Below are positions 17,080 through 27,410 of a stretch of DNA of 64,000 nucleotides, piece after piece. This DNA is from JAAUTS01 sp038250235 (GTDB taxonomy: Bacteria > Verrucomicrobiota > Verrucomicrobiia > Methylacidiphilales > JAAUTS01): the NCBI GenBank assembly GCA_038250235.1, contig JBBSCO010000009.1, positions 1-64,000 of the forward strand. Direction: 5' to 3'. The stretch's first letter is position 1; each line of letters starts with the position of its first letter. A program made the translations under genes and the position numbers. The notes below the pieces were generated by a model. That model was not told the DNA's origin. It searched no databases and was given only the letters and a program-made list of their open reading frames with translations.

Positions 17080-18327
17080 TTAAACTAAAAGTAGGGCCGG
17101 ATTTTCCAGGAGATCTTTTATTTCCTTGAGAAAGATCGCACCGTCCGCTCCATCGACCACGCGATGATCTGCGGAAAGGGTCAGGCTCATGCGTTGGCCG
17201 GGAATGATCCGCCCATCTTCCGAGACAACAGCTTTGCTCACGATGTTGCCCACGGCCAGGATCGCGGCCTGGGGAGGATTGACGATGGCGGAAAAACGGT
17301 CCACGCCGAACATCCCGAGATTGGAAACGGTGAAGGTGCCCGTGGTGTATTCTTCCGGCTTGAGCTTGCCTTCCTTGGCGCGGGCGGCCAATTCCTTGGC
17401 TTCCTGGCTGATGGCTTTGAGGCTCTTGTTCTGCGCGTCCTTGATGACAGGCGTGATCAATCCACCGGGAATGGCCACACCGAAGGCCAGTTGAACAGAG
17501 CCATTCATCTTGATGGCGTCTTCGTCCCAGGCAGCGTTGACTGCGGGCGTCTTGCGCATGGCCTCGGCACAGGCTTTAAGAACGAAATCGTTGAAACTGA
17601 ATTTGGCCGGAGGATTGGCTTTTTCCAGTCGCGCATTAAGCGTGCTGCGCAGGGCCATACAGGCTTCCATGGCCACTTCCATCTCGACGTAAAAATGGGG
17701 CACGGTCTGTTTACTCTGTTGAAGGCGTTTGGCAATGGTCTTACGCATGCCGGTCAGGGCAACACGTTCATCTTTGCCAATGGGACCTGCGGCGTGGAAC
17801 CAGCCTCCGGAAGCACCTCCACCGGATCCGCCTGCGAGAACATCTTTTTTTACAATGCGGCCACCAGGCCCTGTGCCGGTCAAACCAGCGAGGGAGACTC
17901 CCAGCTCTTTCGCCACTTTCTTGGCCAGAGGGGAAGCTTTGCTCCGGTTTTCAGGTTCCCCGGATTTAGAATTTTCGATTTCGGAAACTATCGTGGGAAC
18001 AGGAGCCTGTGATGTCTCTTCCTTGGCCGGCGCTGGTTTGGCGGCAGGAGTGCCGCTGACTTTGAGCAGGGCTTCATCAATCTTTTCATCTTTTTTCCCC
18101 ATGACAGCGATAGGACTTTTGCAGGCCGTGGCTGTTCCCGCCTGGACGATGATTTTCAAGAGGAAACCGTCTTCGAACGACTCCAGATCCATTGTCGCCT
18201 TGTCGGTTTCGATTTCTGCCAGGACATCGCCCGCAGAAATTTGATCGCCCTCTTTTTTCAACCACTTCAAAACCGTGCCCTCGGTCATGGTATCGCTCAA
18301 CTTGGGCATTGTGATAATTTCAGCCAT
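17080..18327 (-). CDS. aceF: Pyruvate dehydrogenase E2, dihydrolipoamide acetyltransferase
   Basis: 415 aa. One lipoyl domain at residues 1-80 carries the lipoylated Lys43 in EIETDKATMD. A Pro/Ala/Lys-rich linker leads to a peripheral subunit-binding domain (ASPLAKKVAKELGVSLAGL, GGRIVKKDV) and the catalytic domain ends with the active-site DHRVVDGADGA. The product transfers the acetyl group to CoA and forms the complex core. It lies 47 bases after pdhB in a pdhA-pdhB-aceF operon. The single lipoyl domain and the motif set favour pyruvate over 2-oxoglutarate as substrate. Confidence 0.94.
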   Translation of the reverse strand: MAEIITMPKLSDTMTEGTVLKWLKKEGDQISAGDVLAEIETDKATMDLESFEDGFLLKIIVQAGTATACKSPIAVMGKKDEKIDEALLKVSGTPAAKPAPAKEETSQAPVPTIVSEIENSKSGEPENRSKASPLAKKVAKELGVSLAGLTGTGPGGRIVKKDVLAGGSGGGASGGWFHAAGPIGKDERVALTGMRKTIAKRLQQSKQTVPHFYVEMEVAMEACMALRSTLNARLEKANPPAKFSFNDFVLKACAEAMRKTPAVNAAWDEDAIKMNGSVQLAFGVAIPGGLITPVIKDAQNKSLKAISQEAKELAARAKEGKLKPEEYTTGTFTVSNLGMFGVDRFSAIVNPPQAAILAVGNIVSKAVVSEDGRIIPGQRMSLTLSADHRVVDGADGAIFLKEIKDLLENPALLLV

Positions 18328-18374
18328 TGTATTTAAAATTCAGGGTTCAGAAGTTGGAATGTTAGGCAAACCGC

Positions 18375-19349
<975 letters not shown>

Positions 19350-19364
19350 AAAATCGTTTCCGGT

Positions 19365-20468
19365 TCAAAGCTCGTCGTCGTTGAAAAAAATACGGCCCTG
19401 GGAAGTGCGTCCATGATCCACTTCCCAATAGATGTCTTCCTGCATGGATTCGGGCGTTGGGTATGGGCTTTCCTCTGCGAATTTCTCGGCGGCTGCTGCC
19501 TCGGCTTTCGCTTCCTGGTCGATGGCCTCGTAGGCTTCTTCCGTCATGACGCCTTCTGCGATAAGTTTGCTCTTGAACAAAAAGATCGGGTCCTTGGTTT
19601 TCTTGTACTCTTCGATCTCTTCCGGGCTTCGGTATTTTTTCTTGTTGGCATCAGCAACCGAGTGGCCTTCGTAGCGATAGGTGTCGATTTCCAAAAGGGT
19701 GGGCCGGGATTTTTCGTGGGCTCTGATCAAAGCCTCCTGGGTTTTGGCCCGGACTTCATAGATGTCATGGCCGAGACAGACATCCCAGTCCATGTTGTAA
19801 CCCTCGGCACGCTTGGCCAGGCAGTCACGGAAGGCGGAGGAACGTGCCTCACTTGTGCCCATGGAGTAGCCGTTGTTTTCGATGATATAAACAACAGGGA
19901 TGTTCCAGAGGGATGCCAGGTTCAGGGATTCATGGAAAGCTCCCTGGTTGACAGCCCCGTCACCCAGGTAGCAGAGGCAGGCACCCTTGAGACCCTTGTA
20001 TTTGAGATAGTAGGCAATACCAAGACCAAGAGGCGTCTGACCACCGACAATACCGTGGCCGCCCCAATAATTTTTTTCAGGCGCGAAGAAATGCATCGAA
20101 CCACCCTTGCCTTTAGAGCAGCCGGTGGCCTTGCCATACATTTCCGCCATGCATTCGCCCATGCCCATGCCCACGCCGAGCGCATGGGCGTGGTCACGAT
20201 AGGCGGTGATGACATGGTCATTTTTCCCGCAGACAGAGATGGTTCCGATGGCCACCGCTTCCTGGCCGATATAAAGATGAAGGAAGCCCGCGATGTTGCC
20301 GTCGGTGTAGGCCTTGAGCGACCGTTCTTCAAAACGGCGGACGCGGATCATATCGCGCAACAAGCGGATTTTATCGGCGGGCTTCAGGCTTTGGTTGACC
20401 GCTGCGGCAGCAAACCCTTCCTGGCTCGTTTTTTTTTCCTTCATTTTCACATCAAGTGTTGTTGGCAT
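19365..20468 (-). CDS. pdhA: Pyruvate dehydrogenase E1 component, alpha subunit
   Basis: 367 aa from ATG 20468, which has a good SD (GGAG, 6 bases before it). Thiamine-diphosphate motif GDGAVNQGAFHESLNLAS with NN (IIENNGYSMG), HGIVGGQTPLGLGIAYYLK, and the phosphorylation-loop-like YRYEGHSVADANKKKYRS are all present. It binds ThDP and decarboxylates pyruvate, then acetylates the E2 lipoyl arm. It is first in the PDH operon. The 440 bases upstream are AT-rich and must hold its promoter. Confidence 0.95.
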   Translation of the reverse strand: MPTTLDVKMKEKKTSQEGFAAAAVNQSLKPADKIRLLRDMIRVRRFEERSLKAYTDGNIAGFLHLYIGQEAVAIGTISVCGKNDHVITAYRDHAHALGVGMGMGECMAEMYGKATGCSKGKGGSMHFFAPEKNYWGGHGIVGGQTPLGLGIAYYLKYKGLKGACLCYLGDGAVNQGAFHESLNLASLWNIPVVYIIENNGYSMGTSEARSSAFRDCLAKRAEGYNMDWDVCLGHDIYEVRAKTQEALIRAHEKSRPTLLEIDTYRYEGHSVADANKKKYRSPEEIEEYKKTKDPIFLFKSKLIAEGVMTEEAYEAIDQEAKAEAAAAEKFAEESPYPTPESMQEDIYWEVDHGRTSQGRIFFNDDEL

Positions 20469-20870
20469 AGGTAACTCCAAAATTAGTCAGAACCGAAATC
20501 CTGAAAACCGTCTTTTCGCCTTTTGGATCATCGTTGTATCTGCTTCCACCCCAAGGCGGTAGGGACTAAGCAATGTCGTTCAGGCGAAAATAACAGCATA
20601 GGGGCCTTTGAAAAGGAGTAAAACTTTTCTTATAGAAAAATTCAGGGGACGAAAAGCTTGGTTATTTGCCGATGATTTCTTTCTAAGCTATTTCGATAAA
20701 GTTATTGGTCTTTCCTATTTTCGAGCCCTTCTTAGAAAATTAAACAAATGCTTGAGGTCTTTTCAGGAGTTTTAAGGTGGGAAAAAAACCGTTTTCTTCC
20801 CAGGACAAGACTCCAAGTCCTAAATCCTTAGTTTACAAATACTTAACATCCTTAACCACGCGGTTTAGTC

Positions 20871-20899
20871 TTGCTATTGGAAATAGTAATCCATATTAT
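20871..20899 (+). promoter_or_regulatory. Sigma70-like promoter of the FHA gene, possibly leaderless
   Basis: A -35-like TTGCTA (20871-20876) and a -10-like TATTAT (20894-20899) have a 17-base spacer. The FHA start codon at 20908 is only 8 bases past the -10 box, so the transcript would begin at or within a few bases of the ATG. The rest of the 20481-20907 gap is AT-rich with no gene. Confidence 0.45.
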
Positions 20900-20907
20900 C
20901 TACAGTT

Positions 20908-21534
20908 ATGCCGATGCTGGTCTCACTAGCCACCAACGATCCCAACACAAAGGCCATGCCCTACGTGCTCTCCGATCAAGCTTTTCTCGTTGGACGCCAC
21001 GCCGATTGTTCCATGCGCCTTGATCATGTTTCCGTCAGCCGTCAACACGCCAAAATCCATCAGCGGGACGGGATTTGGTATATAGAGGATCTGCATTCCC
21101 GCAACGGAACCTATCGTAATGGCAGCAGGATCCAAGCCGGAGAAATTGGCGAAGGCGACATCCTCCACATTGGAGATTATACAATCATTTACAGTGAAAG
21201 GCCGGTTGAAAGTTTTGTCACGATGGACTCCTGGCTCCAGAGAGTCCGCCTAAAAGCAGCTGAACTCAGCATGAAGATCTACATCGCCAACACCGACATC
21301 AATGCCGCTGTTATTTCCCCGGCGGCCGCTGTCCGGCCACTCACCACCCCAACCACAACGAAGGGAAAAGTGGTCAGAGCCAAACCCTCCGATATCCTGA
21401 AAAACCCCGCCTATCAGGGAACCGCCAAACTTCCCACCGTTCAAAAAGCCCCGGCACAGGATTCAGTATCCGGACTCAAATTCATCGTCATCCCGCCTCT
21501 TCCTGCCAATTACCATCCGCTAACTTCCCGCTAG
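20908..21534 (+). CDS. FHA-domain protein
   Basis: 208 aa. An N-terminal forkhead-associated domain (residues 1-100) has the conserved GR (FLVGRHADCSMRLDH), SxxH (VSVSRQHAKIH) and NG (SRNGTYRNGSRI) residues that bind phosphothreonine peptides. The remaining 100 residues are Pro/Ala/Lys-rich, apparently disordered, with a proline-rich C-terminal tail. It should be a cytoplasmic adaptor in Ser/Thr-kinase signalling, but no kinase or phosphatase lies nearby. It is convergent with the helicase gene. Confidence 0.85.
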   Translation: MPMLVSLATNDPNTKAMPYVLSDQAFLVGRHADCSMRLDHVSVSRQHAKIHQRDGIWYIEDLHSRNGTYRNGSRIQAGEIGEGDILHIGDYTIIYSERPVESFVTMDSWLQRVRLKAAELSMKIYIANTDINAAVISPAAAVRPLTTPTTTKGKVVRAKPSDILKNPAYQGTAKLPTVQKAPAQDSVSGLKFIVIPPLPANYHPLTSR

Positions 21535-21561
21535 AGAACCGACCAGAAACCTTTCCGCCGC

Positions 21562-23568
21562 TCAACGGGTTCCCTCCAAAACGTCATCTTCCAGCAATGT
21601 CACCGGACAGGATGGAAGTTTTGCCATAAAGGTCTTTCCATATCCCTTGGACAATATCCGGTTGTCTAAGATGGCGATCTGTCCCCTGTCCGATGCCGTG
21701 CGGATCAACCGCCCCACCCCCTGCCTGAATTTCAACACAGCCTCCGGAAGCGAATACTCGGCAAAGGGATCCCCGCCCCTCTCCTCGATCCACTCCAACT
21801 TGGCCTCTACCAAAGGATGATCCGGAACGGCAAAAGGCAAACGCGTCAGAATCACATTAGTTAGGGCATCGCCGGGGATGTCCACCCCCTGCCAGAAACT
21901 GTCAGTGCCGAAGAGCACACACTTTTTTCCTGATTTGAAGGAATCCAACAGCAAGCGCCGGGACATCCCTGTTCCCTGAACCAAGAGAGTCATCCCCCTC
22001 TCCTCAAACCAGCCCCGCATCTGCGAAGCCAGCCGGTGCATCAATCCGTAGCTTGTAAATAAAACCAAAGCCCTGCCTTGTGTCTGCTCCGTAAAATATT
22101 CCACCCATTTTTCCAGACTTTTTTCGTAGTCGGGGGCCTTCGGATCCGGCATGCGCTTGGGAATAAAGACCTTCATCTGGTTCGGATAATCAAAAGGGGA
22201 ATCCAATTGCAAACTCTCTGCCTCCTCCGCTCCAATCCTCTTCTGAAAGTATCCCAGACCCTGATTCACAGACAATGTGGCACTGGTCAGGGTGGCCGAG
22301 TGATTGGGACGGAACAGATATTGTCTGAGCACATCCGCCAGATCCACAGGTGCCGCCTGTAGCGTGATACTCCCACGATCCCGCCCCGTCCTCTCAACCC
22401 AATACACATAATCCTCCCGCTCCTGGGCCAGAAAGGTCTTCAGATCATCTCGCATCGCCACCAGACGACGGCACGTGTCCCGCAATTCCAATTGCTGGGA
22501 CTCGTCCTCGATCCCATCCAGAGCCTCCAACAGCGCCTGGCGGAGATTCATCAGCGGCAAAGTCAGGGTGTCCGGGGCCAGCTCCGGTTTCCGCACCCGG
22601 TATTCCCCCCCGTTTTTGAACTGGCAAGCCGCCTCGATTTTCCCGAAAAAATCATCCGAGGCCTCATACACATCCAGAACCTTGAGTTGGGCCGCAGCAT
22701 TACGGATGACGGAAAGCAGCCCTTTGTGGGTGGATGGATGGAATAGCTTCTGGAGTTGGTAACGAAGAGAGCCCGATGAAAAAGAAAGCCCGACATGCCT
22801 GGCAGCGGTCAATTCCAGGTTATGGGCCTCGTCAAAAATCACAAAGTCGTTGGGGAAAAGATACCCGTCCTCTGCCGTGGTTTCTTCATCCACACCCCCC
22901 AGACAGGTAAAAAACAGGGTGTGATTGAGGATCACCACATCCGCCTCGATCAGGCGTTTGCGGGCCTGCTGATAAAAACACTTCGCGTTGCCACCACAGG
23001 TCTTGGAAGTGCAGACATGCGGCTCACTGCAGACCTGGCTCCAGACCTTGAAGTCCGGTTCCGTGTCGAAATCACTGAGTGTCCCATCCGTGGTTTTCTG
23101 CATCCAGTTCCAGATCCTCTGCAACTCCGCCTGCTCGCTGCTGACAAAAAGTTCCCCGGCATTGGCCAATGCCTTGGCCAGACGATGCGGACAGATATAG
23201 TTCTGCCGCCCCTTCAGGAGTGTTGTCTTGAATTCGAAGGGCAGCAGCTTCTCCACCAAAGGAATATCCTTATAAAAAAGTTGCTCCTGCAGATTGATGG
23301 TGTGCGTTGAAACAAGCGCCTTCTTGCCCTGCTCATGGGCATAGAGAACGGAGGGCAGAAGATAGGCCAGGCTTTTTCCCACGCCTGTTCCCGCTTCCAC
23401 AACCAGATGCTGCTTGTTTTCCAAAGCCCGGGCCACTCCCGCCGCCATCTCCTGCTGCTGGGGACGGTATTCAAAATTTTTCGCTTTGGACAAGATTCCC
23501 TGGGGGCCAAACATCTCCCGAACCCTTGCTTCGAGTCCCCCCTCCATTTGGCCTATAGGCAGAATCAT
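21562..23568 (-). CDS. DinG/XPD-type ATP-dependent DNA helicase
   Basis: 668 aa. Superfamily 2 motifs run in order: YRPQQQEMA (Q-like), EAGTGVGKSLAYLLP (Walker A), FVIFDEAHNLE (DEAH box), SATLS (motif III), GVGRLIRTASDRGQIAI (motif VI). Four cysteines between motifs Ia and II (YICPHRL, VCSEPHVCTSKTCGG, AKCFYQ region) fit the 4Fe-4S domain of XPD/DinG helicases. It unwinds 5'-3' and resolves R-loops or damaged structures in its relatives. ATG 23568 is a good start, but the conserved part begins near residue 25. Confidence 0.92.
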   Translation of the reverse strand: MILPIGQMEGGLEARVREMFGPQGILSKAKNFEYRPQQQEMAAGVARALENKQHLVVEAGTGVGKSLAYLLPSVLYAHEQGKKALVSTHTINLQEQLFYKDIPLVEKLLPFEFKTTLLKGRQNYICPHRLAKALANAGELFVSSEQAELQRIWNWMQKTTDGTLSDFDTEPDFKVWSQVCSEPHVCTSKTCGGNAKCFYQQARKRLIEADVVILNHTLFFTCLGGVDEETTAEDGYLFPNDFVIFDEAHNLELTAARHVGLSFSSGSLRYQLQKLFHPSTHKGLLSVIRNAAAQLKVLDVYEASDDFFGKIEAACQFKNGGEYRVRKPELAPDTLTLPLMNLRQALLEALDGIEDESQQLELRDTCRRLVAMRDDLKTFLAQEREDYVYWVERTGRDRGSITLQAAPVDLADVLRQYLFRPNHSATLTSATLSVNQGLGYFQKRIGAEEAESLQLDSPFDYPNQMKVFIPKRMPDPKAPDYEKSLEKWVEYFTEQTQGRALVLFTSYGLMHRLASQMRGWFEERGMTLLVQGTGMSRRLLLDSFKSGKKCVLFGTDSFWQGVDIPGDALTNVILTRLPFAVPDHPLVEAKLEWIEERGGDPFAEYSLPEAVLKFRQGVGRLIRTASDRGQIAILDNRILSKGYGKTFMAKLPSCPVTLLEDDVLEGTR

Positions 23569-23604
23569 GCTCTGACAGTACAGAAGATAACGAAGATGAT
23601 AAAA

Positions 23605-24399
23605 CTAAATTCCATGGTCCAGGCGGAACTTCTCCACCTGGGCCAGAATCACCTCCACCATGCCGGGATCCGTTCCAATGGAAGACGTGTACCAAAGCCT
23701 TCTGCCATGGATTTCCATGGGACTTTGATAACTCCCCGGCCCGGCGTTCCCCATGATTCCCAACATCACCGGAATATCTTCGGCCGGGTGTAGGCCATCC
23801 GCGATAAAAAAGGGCACGGTAATGACGTTGGGCAGCGCTGTGATCGTAGGCCAGTCTTTGATCAACGGGGCCTCTTCCATAAACAGGGCCTCCACCTGCC
23901 CGAAAAGGCCACGCGCCCGGATCAACTCCACCTGCCGGTAAACCTCCCGGGTCGAATTCCTGTTCTTGGGCGTCCCGTGCCCTGCAATATAGAGGCAGGT
24001 ATCCTGGCTTTTCAAATTCTCCGCTTCTGTGATCCCGATTGCCTTTCCAACCAGCAAATCCGTCATGACCGGATGCAACCCGACTGGATCACAATAATAA
24101 ATTGTCTTCTCCCCCTGCCTGCTGATCGGCCCCTCCAACTTGAATTCACGGGGCAGGATCTCGCGTGTGTAAAAACCTTCGCAAATAAAGTTGGGCACCA
24201 GATAAATGTCTTTCGCCTCCACCCCGCCCAACACATCCTTGAAATGCGGTTCCTCCAACCAGAAACAGGCCTTCACTTCGGAAAACAGGCCTCTCCGGGC
24301 AATCTCCAGAGCATGATTCCTGGTCGGAAAACTCGAGTCCGCATTTTGGGTCGATCCGTGCCCGGCCAACACCAACGCAGCCTTAATTCCTGAAATCAT
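23605..24399 (-). CDS. CbiX/SirB-type chelatase family protein
   Basis: 264 aa from ATG 24399; a GTG at 24423 would add eight residues. It has two repeated chelatase-like halves: ALVLAGHGSTQNADSSFPTR near the N-terminus and CLYIAGHGTPKNRNSTREVY in the second half, each with the metal-site His. Relatives insert cobalt or iron into sirohydrochlorin for B12 or siroheme. No other tetrapyrrole gene is nearby, so the product cannot be assigned with certainty. A cobalamin riboswitch elsewhere in the window shows that B12 matters to the organism. Confidence 0.8.
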   Translation of the reverse strand: MISGIKAALVLAGHGSTQNADSSFPTRNHALEIARRGLFSEVKACFWLEEPHFKDVLGGVEAKDIYLVPNFICEGFYTREILPREFKLEGPISRQGEKTIYYCDPVGLHPVMTDLLVGKAIGITEAENLKSQDTCLYIAGHGTPKNRNSTREVYRQVELIRARGLFGQVEALFMEEAPLIKDWPTITALPNVITVPFFIADGLHPAEDIPVMLGIMGNAGPGSYQSPMEIHGRRLWYTSSIGTDPGMVEVILAQVEKFRLDHGI

Positions 24400-24503
24400 G
24401 GGCTCAGAATAACCCTGAAACACACTTTATCAAGAATCCACCGTCCTGTTGCATTACGCATTAAACCGGGCATGGTAGTTGCTTAATTTTCTCCTGCTTA
24501 TAT

Positions 24504-26363
24504 ATGTCCCAGCGAACTCCCTCCCCTCCATTGAAGTCTCCCATCCAGGAAATCATCAACGACCTCTACAACCGTTATCGCGAGGTCCATACGGGCGAAG
24601 TCGCCACTTACATTCCGGAACTGGGCAAAGCCAACCCGGACAAATTTGCCATCTCGGTCGTCACGGCCGACGGCCAGGTCTATGAGGCCGGTGACACGCA
24701 ACAGACCTTCACCATCCAGTCCATTTCCAAGCCCTTCACCTACGGCATTGCCCTGGAAGACAACGGACGCAGCGCGGTCATCGATAAAATCGGGGTGGAA
24801 CCCACCGGTGAAGCCTTCAACTCGATCAGCCTGGATCCGGCTACAGGACGCCCCCTCAACCCCATGATCAATGCCGGGGCCATCGCCACCACCAGCCTGG
24901 TCGAAGGCAAAACAACCAAACAGAAAATGCACCGCATCCTCGACGCTTTCGCCCGCTACACCGGACGGAAAATGGACGTGGACAACAACGTTTATCTCTC
25001 CGAAAGCGAAACCGGTCACCGCAACCGCGCCATCGCCTACATGCTCCGCAATTTTGACATCATCACCGATGATCCCCTCCCCAGCCTGGAAGCCTACTTC
25101 ATGCAATGCTCCATCCTGGTCAATTGTCGCGACCTCGGCATGATGGCCGCCACCCTGGCCAACGGCGGACTCAATCCGCTCAGCGGAACCCGCGCCGTTA
25201 TTGGCGACTACGTGGAAAGCATGCTCAGCGTCATGGGCAGTTGCGGCATGTATGACGCCGCCGGAGAATGGATTTACAACGTAGGAATGCCCGCCAAGAG
25301 CGGGGTGGCTGGCGGTATCCTGGCCGTCCTGCCCGGCCAACTCGGCATCGGCGTCTTCTCCCCACGGCTCGACAAACATGGCAACAGCGTGCGGGGTATT
25401 GGAATCTGCCGCGAACTGTCCCAACGCTTCGACCTCCACATGTTCCATGTCTCCCGCTCCGGCCGCACCGTCATCCGTCACAGCGGCCACGGCGGCCTGA
25501 CCTTCTCCAACCGCATGCGTCTTGAGAGCGAAACCGACCTGCTGAGAAAGCACGGCAACCAGATAGAAACCTTGGAACTTCAAGGGGAGCTTGTTTTCTC
25601 CACTGCCGAAATTGTTATCCGTGAATCCATCAAAAAAGCGGATAAAGCCGACTATTTCATCCTGAGCTTCCGCCACGTGCAGGTCGTGGACCTTGTTGCC
25701 GCCGGACTGATCAAAGATCTCGCTTTGGAAATGGTCAACGCGGGCAAAACTCTTGTCCTTAGCGGCACACGTCACCTGCCCGTCTTGGAAAAAGTATTAA
25801 AAAAGGAGCTGACTTCCGAAAGCTTTAACCAGCTCCAATGGATACAGGACACAGACATTGCCCTGGAACAATGTGAAAATCTTCTCATCCAGTCCCATAC
25901 CACCCTGCACCACTCCGGCCATCTGGCGAATCTTGGAGAATCCCTGCTGCTCAAGGGTTTCCGCTCGGGTGAAATCCAGTTGATTGAGTCTCTGGTCAAA
26001 AAATGTAACTACAAAAAAGGGGACAACATCATTAACGTGAAAGATCCCGCCACCGAACTCTATTTTCTCATGAAAGGAAAAGTCAGCGCCTGGATCGACA
26101 TTTCGGGCACCGACGGAAAACGCGTCGCCACTTTCACCTCCGGAATGGTTTTCGGGGAAATGGCCTTGCTGGACCGCGCCCCCCGCTCCGCCCGCGTCAC
26201 GGCAGATACCGATTTGGAATGCTACAGCCTCAGCCTGTCGGACCTTGATGCCTTTGCCGAAAAGAATCCCCAACTCATGATCCACATCATGCGCAACCTG
26301 GCCGAACTCCTGGCCCAACGCCTTCGCAAGGCCAATGCGGAAATCAGTGCCCTCTATAAGTGA
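24504..26363 (+). CDS. glsA: Glutaminase fused to STAS and cyclic-nucleotide-binding domains
   Basis: 619 aa, twice the usual glutaminase length. Residues 1-310 are a serine-dependent beta-lactamase-like glutaminase: QSISKPFTY (Ser73 and Lys76 catalytic), NPMINAGAIATTSL, GHRNRAIAYML, KSGVAGGILAVLPG. Residues about 350-460 are STAS-like (IETLELQGELVFSTAEIVI). Residues about 480-610 are a cNMP-binding fold with FGEMALLDRAPRSARVTA as phosphate-binding cassette. It hydrolyses glutamine to glutamate and ammonia; the added domains suggest ligand control. The shortened cassette context does not show whether cAMP or another ligand binds. Confidence 0.9.
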   Translation: MSQRTPSPPLKSPIQEIINDLYNRYREVHTGEVATYIPELGKANPDKFAISVVTADGQVYEAGDTQQTFTIQSISKPFTYGIALEDNGRSAVIDKIGVEPTGEAFNSISLDPATGRPLNPMINAGAIATTSLVEGKTTKQKMHRILDAFARYTGRKMDVDNNVYLSESETGHRNRAIAYMLRNFDIITDDPLPSLEAYFMQCSILVNCRDLGMMAATLANGGLNPLSGTRAVIGDYVESMLSVMGSCGMYDAAGEWIYNVGMPAKSGVAGGILAVLPGQLGIGVFSPRLDKHGNSVRGIGICRELSQRFDLHMFHVSRSGRTVIRHSGHGGLTFSNRMRLESETDLLRKHGNQIETLELQGELVFSTAEIVIRESIKKADKADYFILSFRHVQVVDLVAAGLIKDLALEMVNAGKTLVLSGTRHLPVLEKVLKKELTSESFNQLQWIQDTDIALEQCENLLIQSHTTLHHSGHLANLGESLLLKGFRSGEIQLIESLVKKCNYKKGDNIINVKDPATELYFLMKGKVSAWIDISGTDGKRVATFTSGMVFGEMALLDRAPRSARVTADTDLECYSLSLSDLDAFAEKNPQLMIHIMRNLAELLAQRLRKANAEISALYK

Positions 26364-26390
26364 AATCTTCCGCAATGAGAAAGTCGGCTG

Positions 26391-26858
26391 ATGATTTTTT
26401 CTGATACCTGGACTAATGCCCTGCTGTTGATACATCTGGCCTCCTGCCTCTTCATGACAGGCGTGATCTGGTATGTGCAGATCGTGGTTTACCCGCAATT
26501 GCGGAACGTGCCGGAAGATTTTTTCCCCGGCTATTATTCCACCCACACCCTCCGCACAGGCTTTATAGTCGGACCTCCCATGCTGGTAGAACTGGTCTCC
26601 GGATCCGCCCTGCTTCTCATTTACTCCACCCGCTCTGCCTCCGGGATCAGCCCTTTCCTGATCGCTTTCCTCCCGCTCCTGCTCATCTGGCTTTCCACCC
26701 TGTTCCTGCAGATTCCCCTGCACGCCAAACTTGAAAAACAACGGGATGCATGCGTCATCGAAAAACTGATCAAGGGCAACTGGATCCGAACCATCCTCTG
26801 GTCTTTCCGTTCCCTTTGGCTGATGTATCTTTTGTTTCCGATCCTCAAACCATTTTAA
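26391..26858 (+). CDS. Four-helix integral membrane protein of unknown function
   Basis: 155 aa. Four hydrophobic segments lie at about residues 8-32, 57-79, 83-106 and 133-153, with an amphipathic link carrying YPQLRNVPEDFFPGYYSTH. It starts 27 bases after the glutaminase gene on the same strand, so it may be co-transcribed. No catalytic motif is seen and I cannot place the family. A role as a small inner-membrane protein is all that is supported. Confidence 0.65.
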   Translation: MIFSDTWTNALLLIHLASCLFMTGVIWYVQIVVYPQLRNVPEDFFPGYYSTHTLRTGFIVGPPMLVELVSGSALLLIYSTRSASGISPFLIAFLPLLLIWLSTLFLQIPLHAKLEKQRDACVIEKLIKGNWIRTILWSFRSLWLMYLLFPILKPF

Positions 26859-26859
26859 G

Positions 26860-26945
26860 CCACGGATCACACTGGTTCGTGATAATCCTTGCCCTTTTGG
26901 GAGAACGTCTTTTTGCTTTTCTTATCCGTGCAAATCCATGAAATC
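26860..26945. repeat. CCACGGATC-type imperfect inverted repeat
   Basis: GCCACGGATCACACTGG at the left and TTATCCGTGCAAATCCATG at the right form a loose inverted pair in the short gap between two genes. Similar CCACGGAT, CCACTAAT and CCACAGAG sequences lie at 42740-42834 and 50682-50769. Confidence 0.35.
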
Positions 26946-26965
26946 TGCAGGTAAAGAAACTCTTC

Positions 26966-27298
26966 ATGAAAAACCAACGCACCCCAACCCTCTTCGAGCA
27001 AAAAATCTACGACGCACTCCTCCATATTCCCAAAGGCAGGGTGACCACTTACAAACTCCTCGCCCAAACCCTTCGTTGCCGCTCGGCTCAAGCCATCGGT
27101 CAAGCCCTCAAACGAAATCCCTTCGCACCCGAAGTCCCCTGCCATCGTGTCATCCGCAGCGACCACCATCTGGGAGGTTTCCAAGGAAAACGGGCAGGAG
27201 CCTCCATCCGGGAAAAAACCAGACTGCTTGAACAGGAGGGTGTGCTGTTTAATCCAGAAGGTTTTTTGATTGATCCAGATCGGATCGTCCAAATTTGA
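26966..27298 (+). CDS. MGMT/ATL-family DNA alkylation repair protein
   Basis: 110 aa. It consists only of the C-terminal DNA-binding domain of O6-alkylguanine-DNA alkyltransferase: FEQKIYDALLHIPKGRVTTY (helix-turn-helix), the active-site EVPCHRVIRSD with the acceptor Cys kept, and LGGFQGKRAGASIREKTRLL. Because Cys is present, alkyl transfer is possible, unlike ATL proteins with Trp there. The missing N-terminal domain is common in this subgroup. A short distance to the preceding membrane protein gives no functional hint. Confidence 0.87.
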   Translation: MKNQRTPTLFEQKIYDALLHIPKGRVTTYKLLAQTLRCRSAQAIGQALKRNPFAPEVPCHRVIRSDHHLGGFQGKRAGASIREKTRLLEQEGVLFNPEGFLIDPDRIVQI

Positions 27299-27410
27299 AG
27301 GCCCAAAGGACTTTAGACCATGCCACCGTCTTTTCAGGCTCCATTGCGAATAATTTAATTTGCACACTTGCCAGAGGCCCCTTCTTGCGTAAATACTGGA
27401 ATCTCTCCTT

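Noticed and set aside
24498..25775. Minus-strand 425-codon frame over the glutaminase gene
   Set aside because: Composition is Gly/Asp/His-rich as expected for a shadow of a GC-biased gene, with no domain motif.
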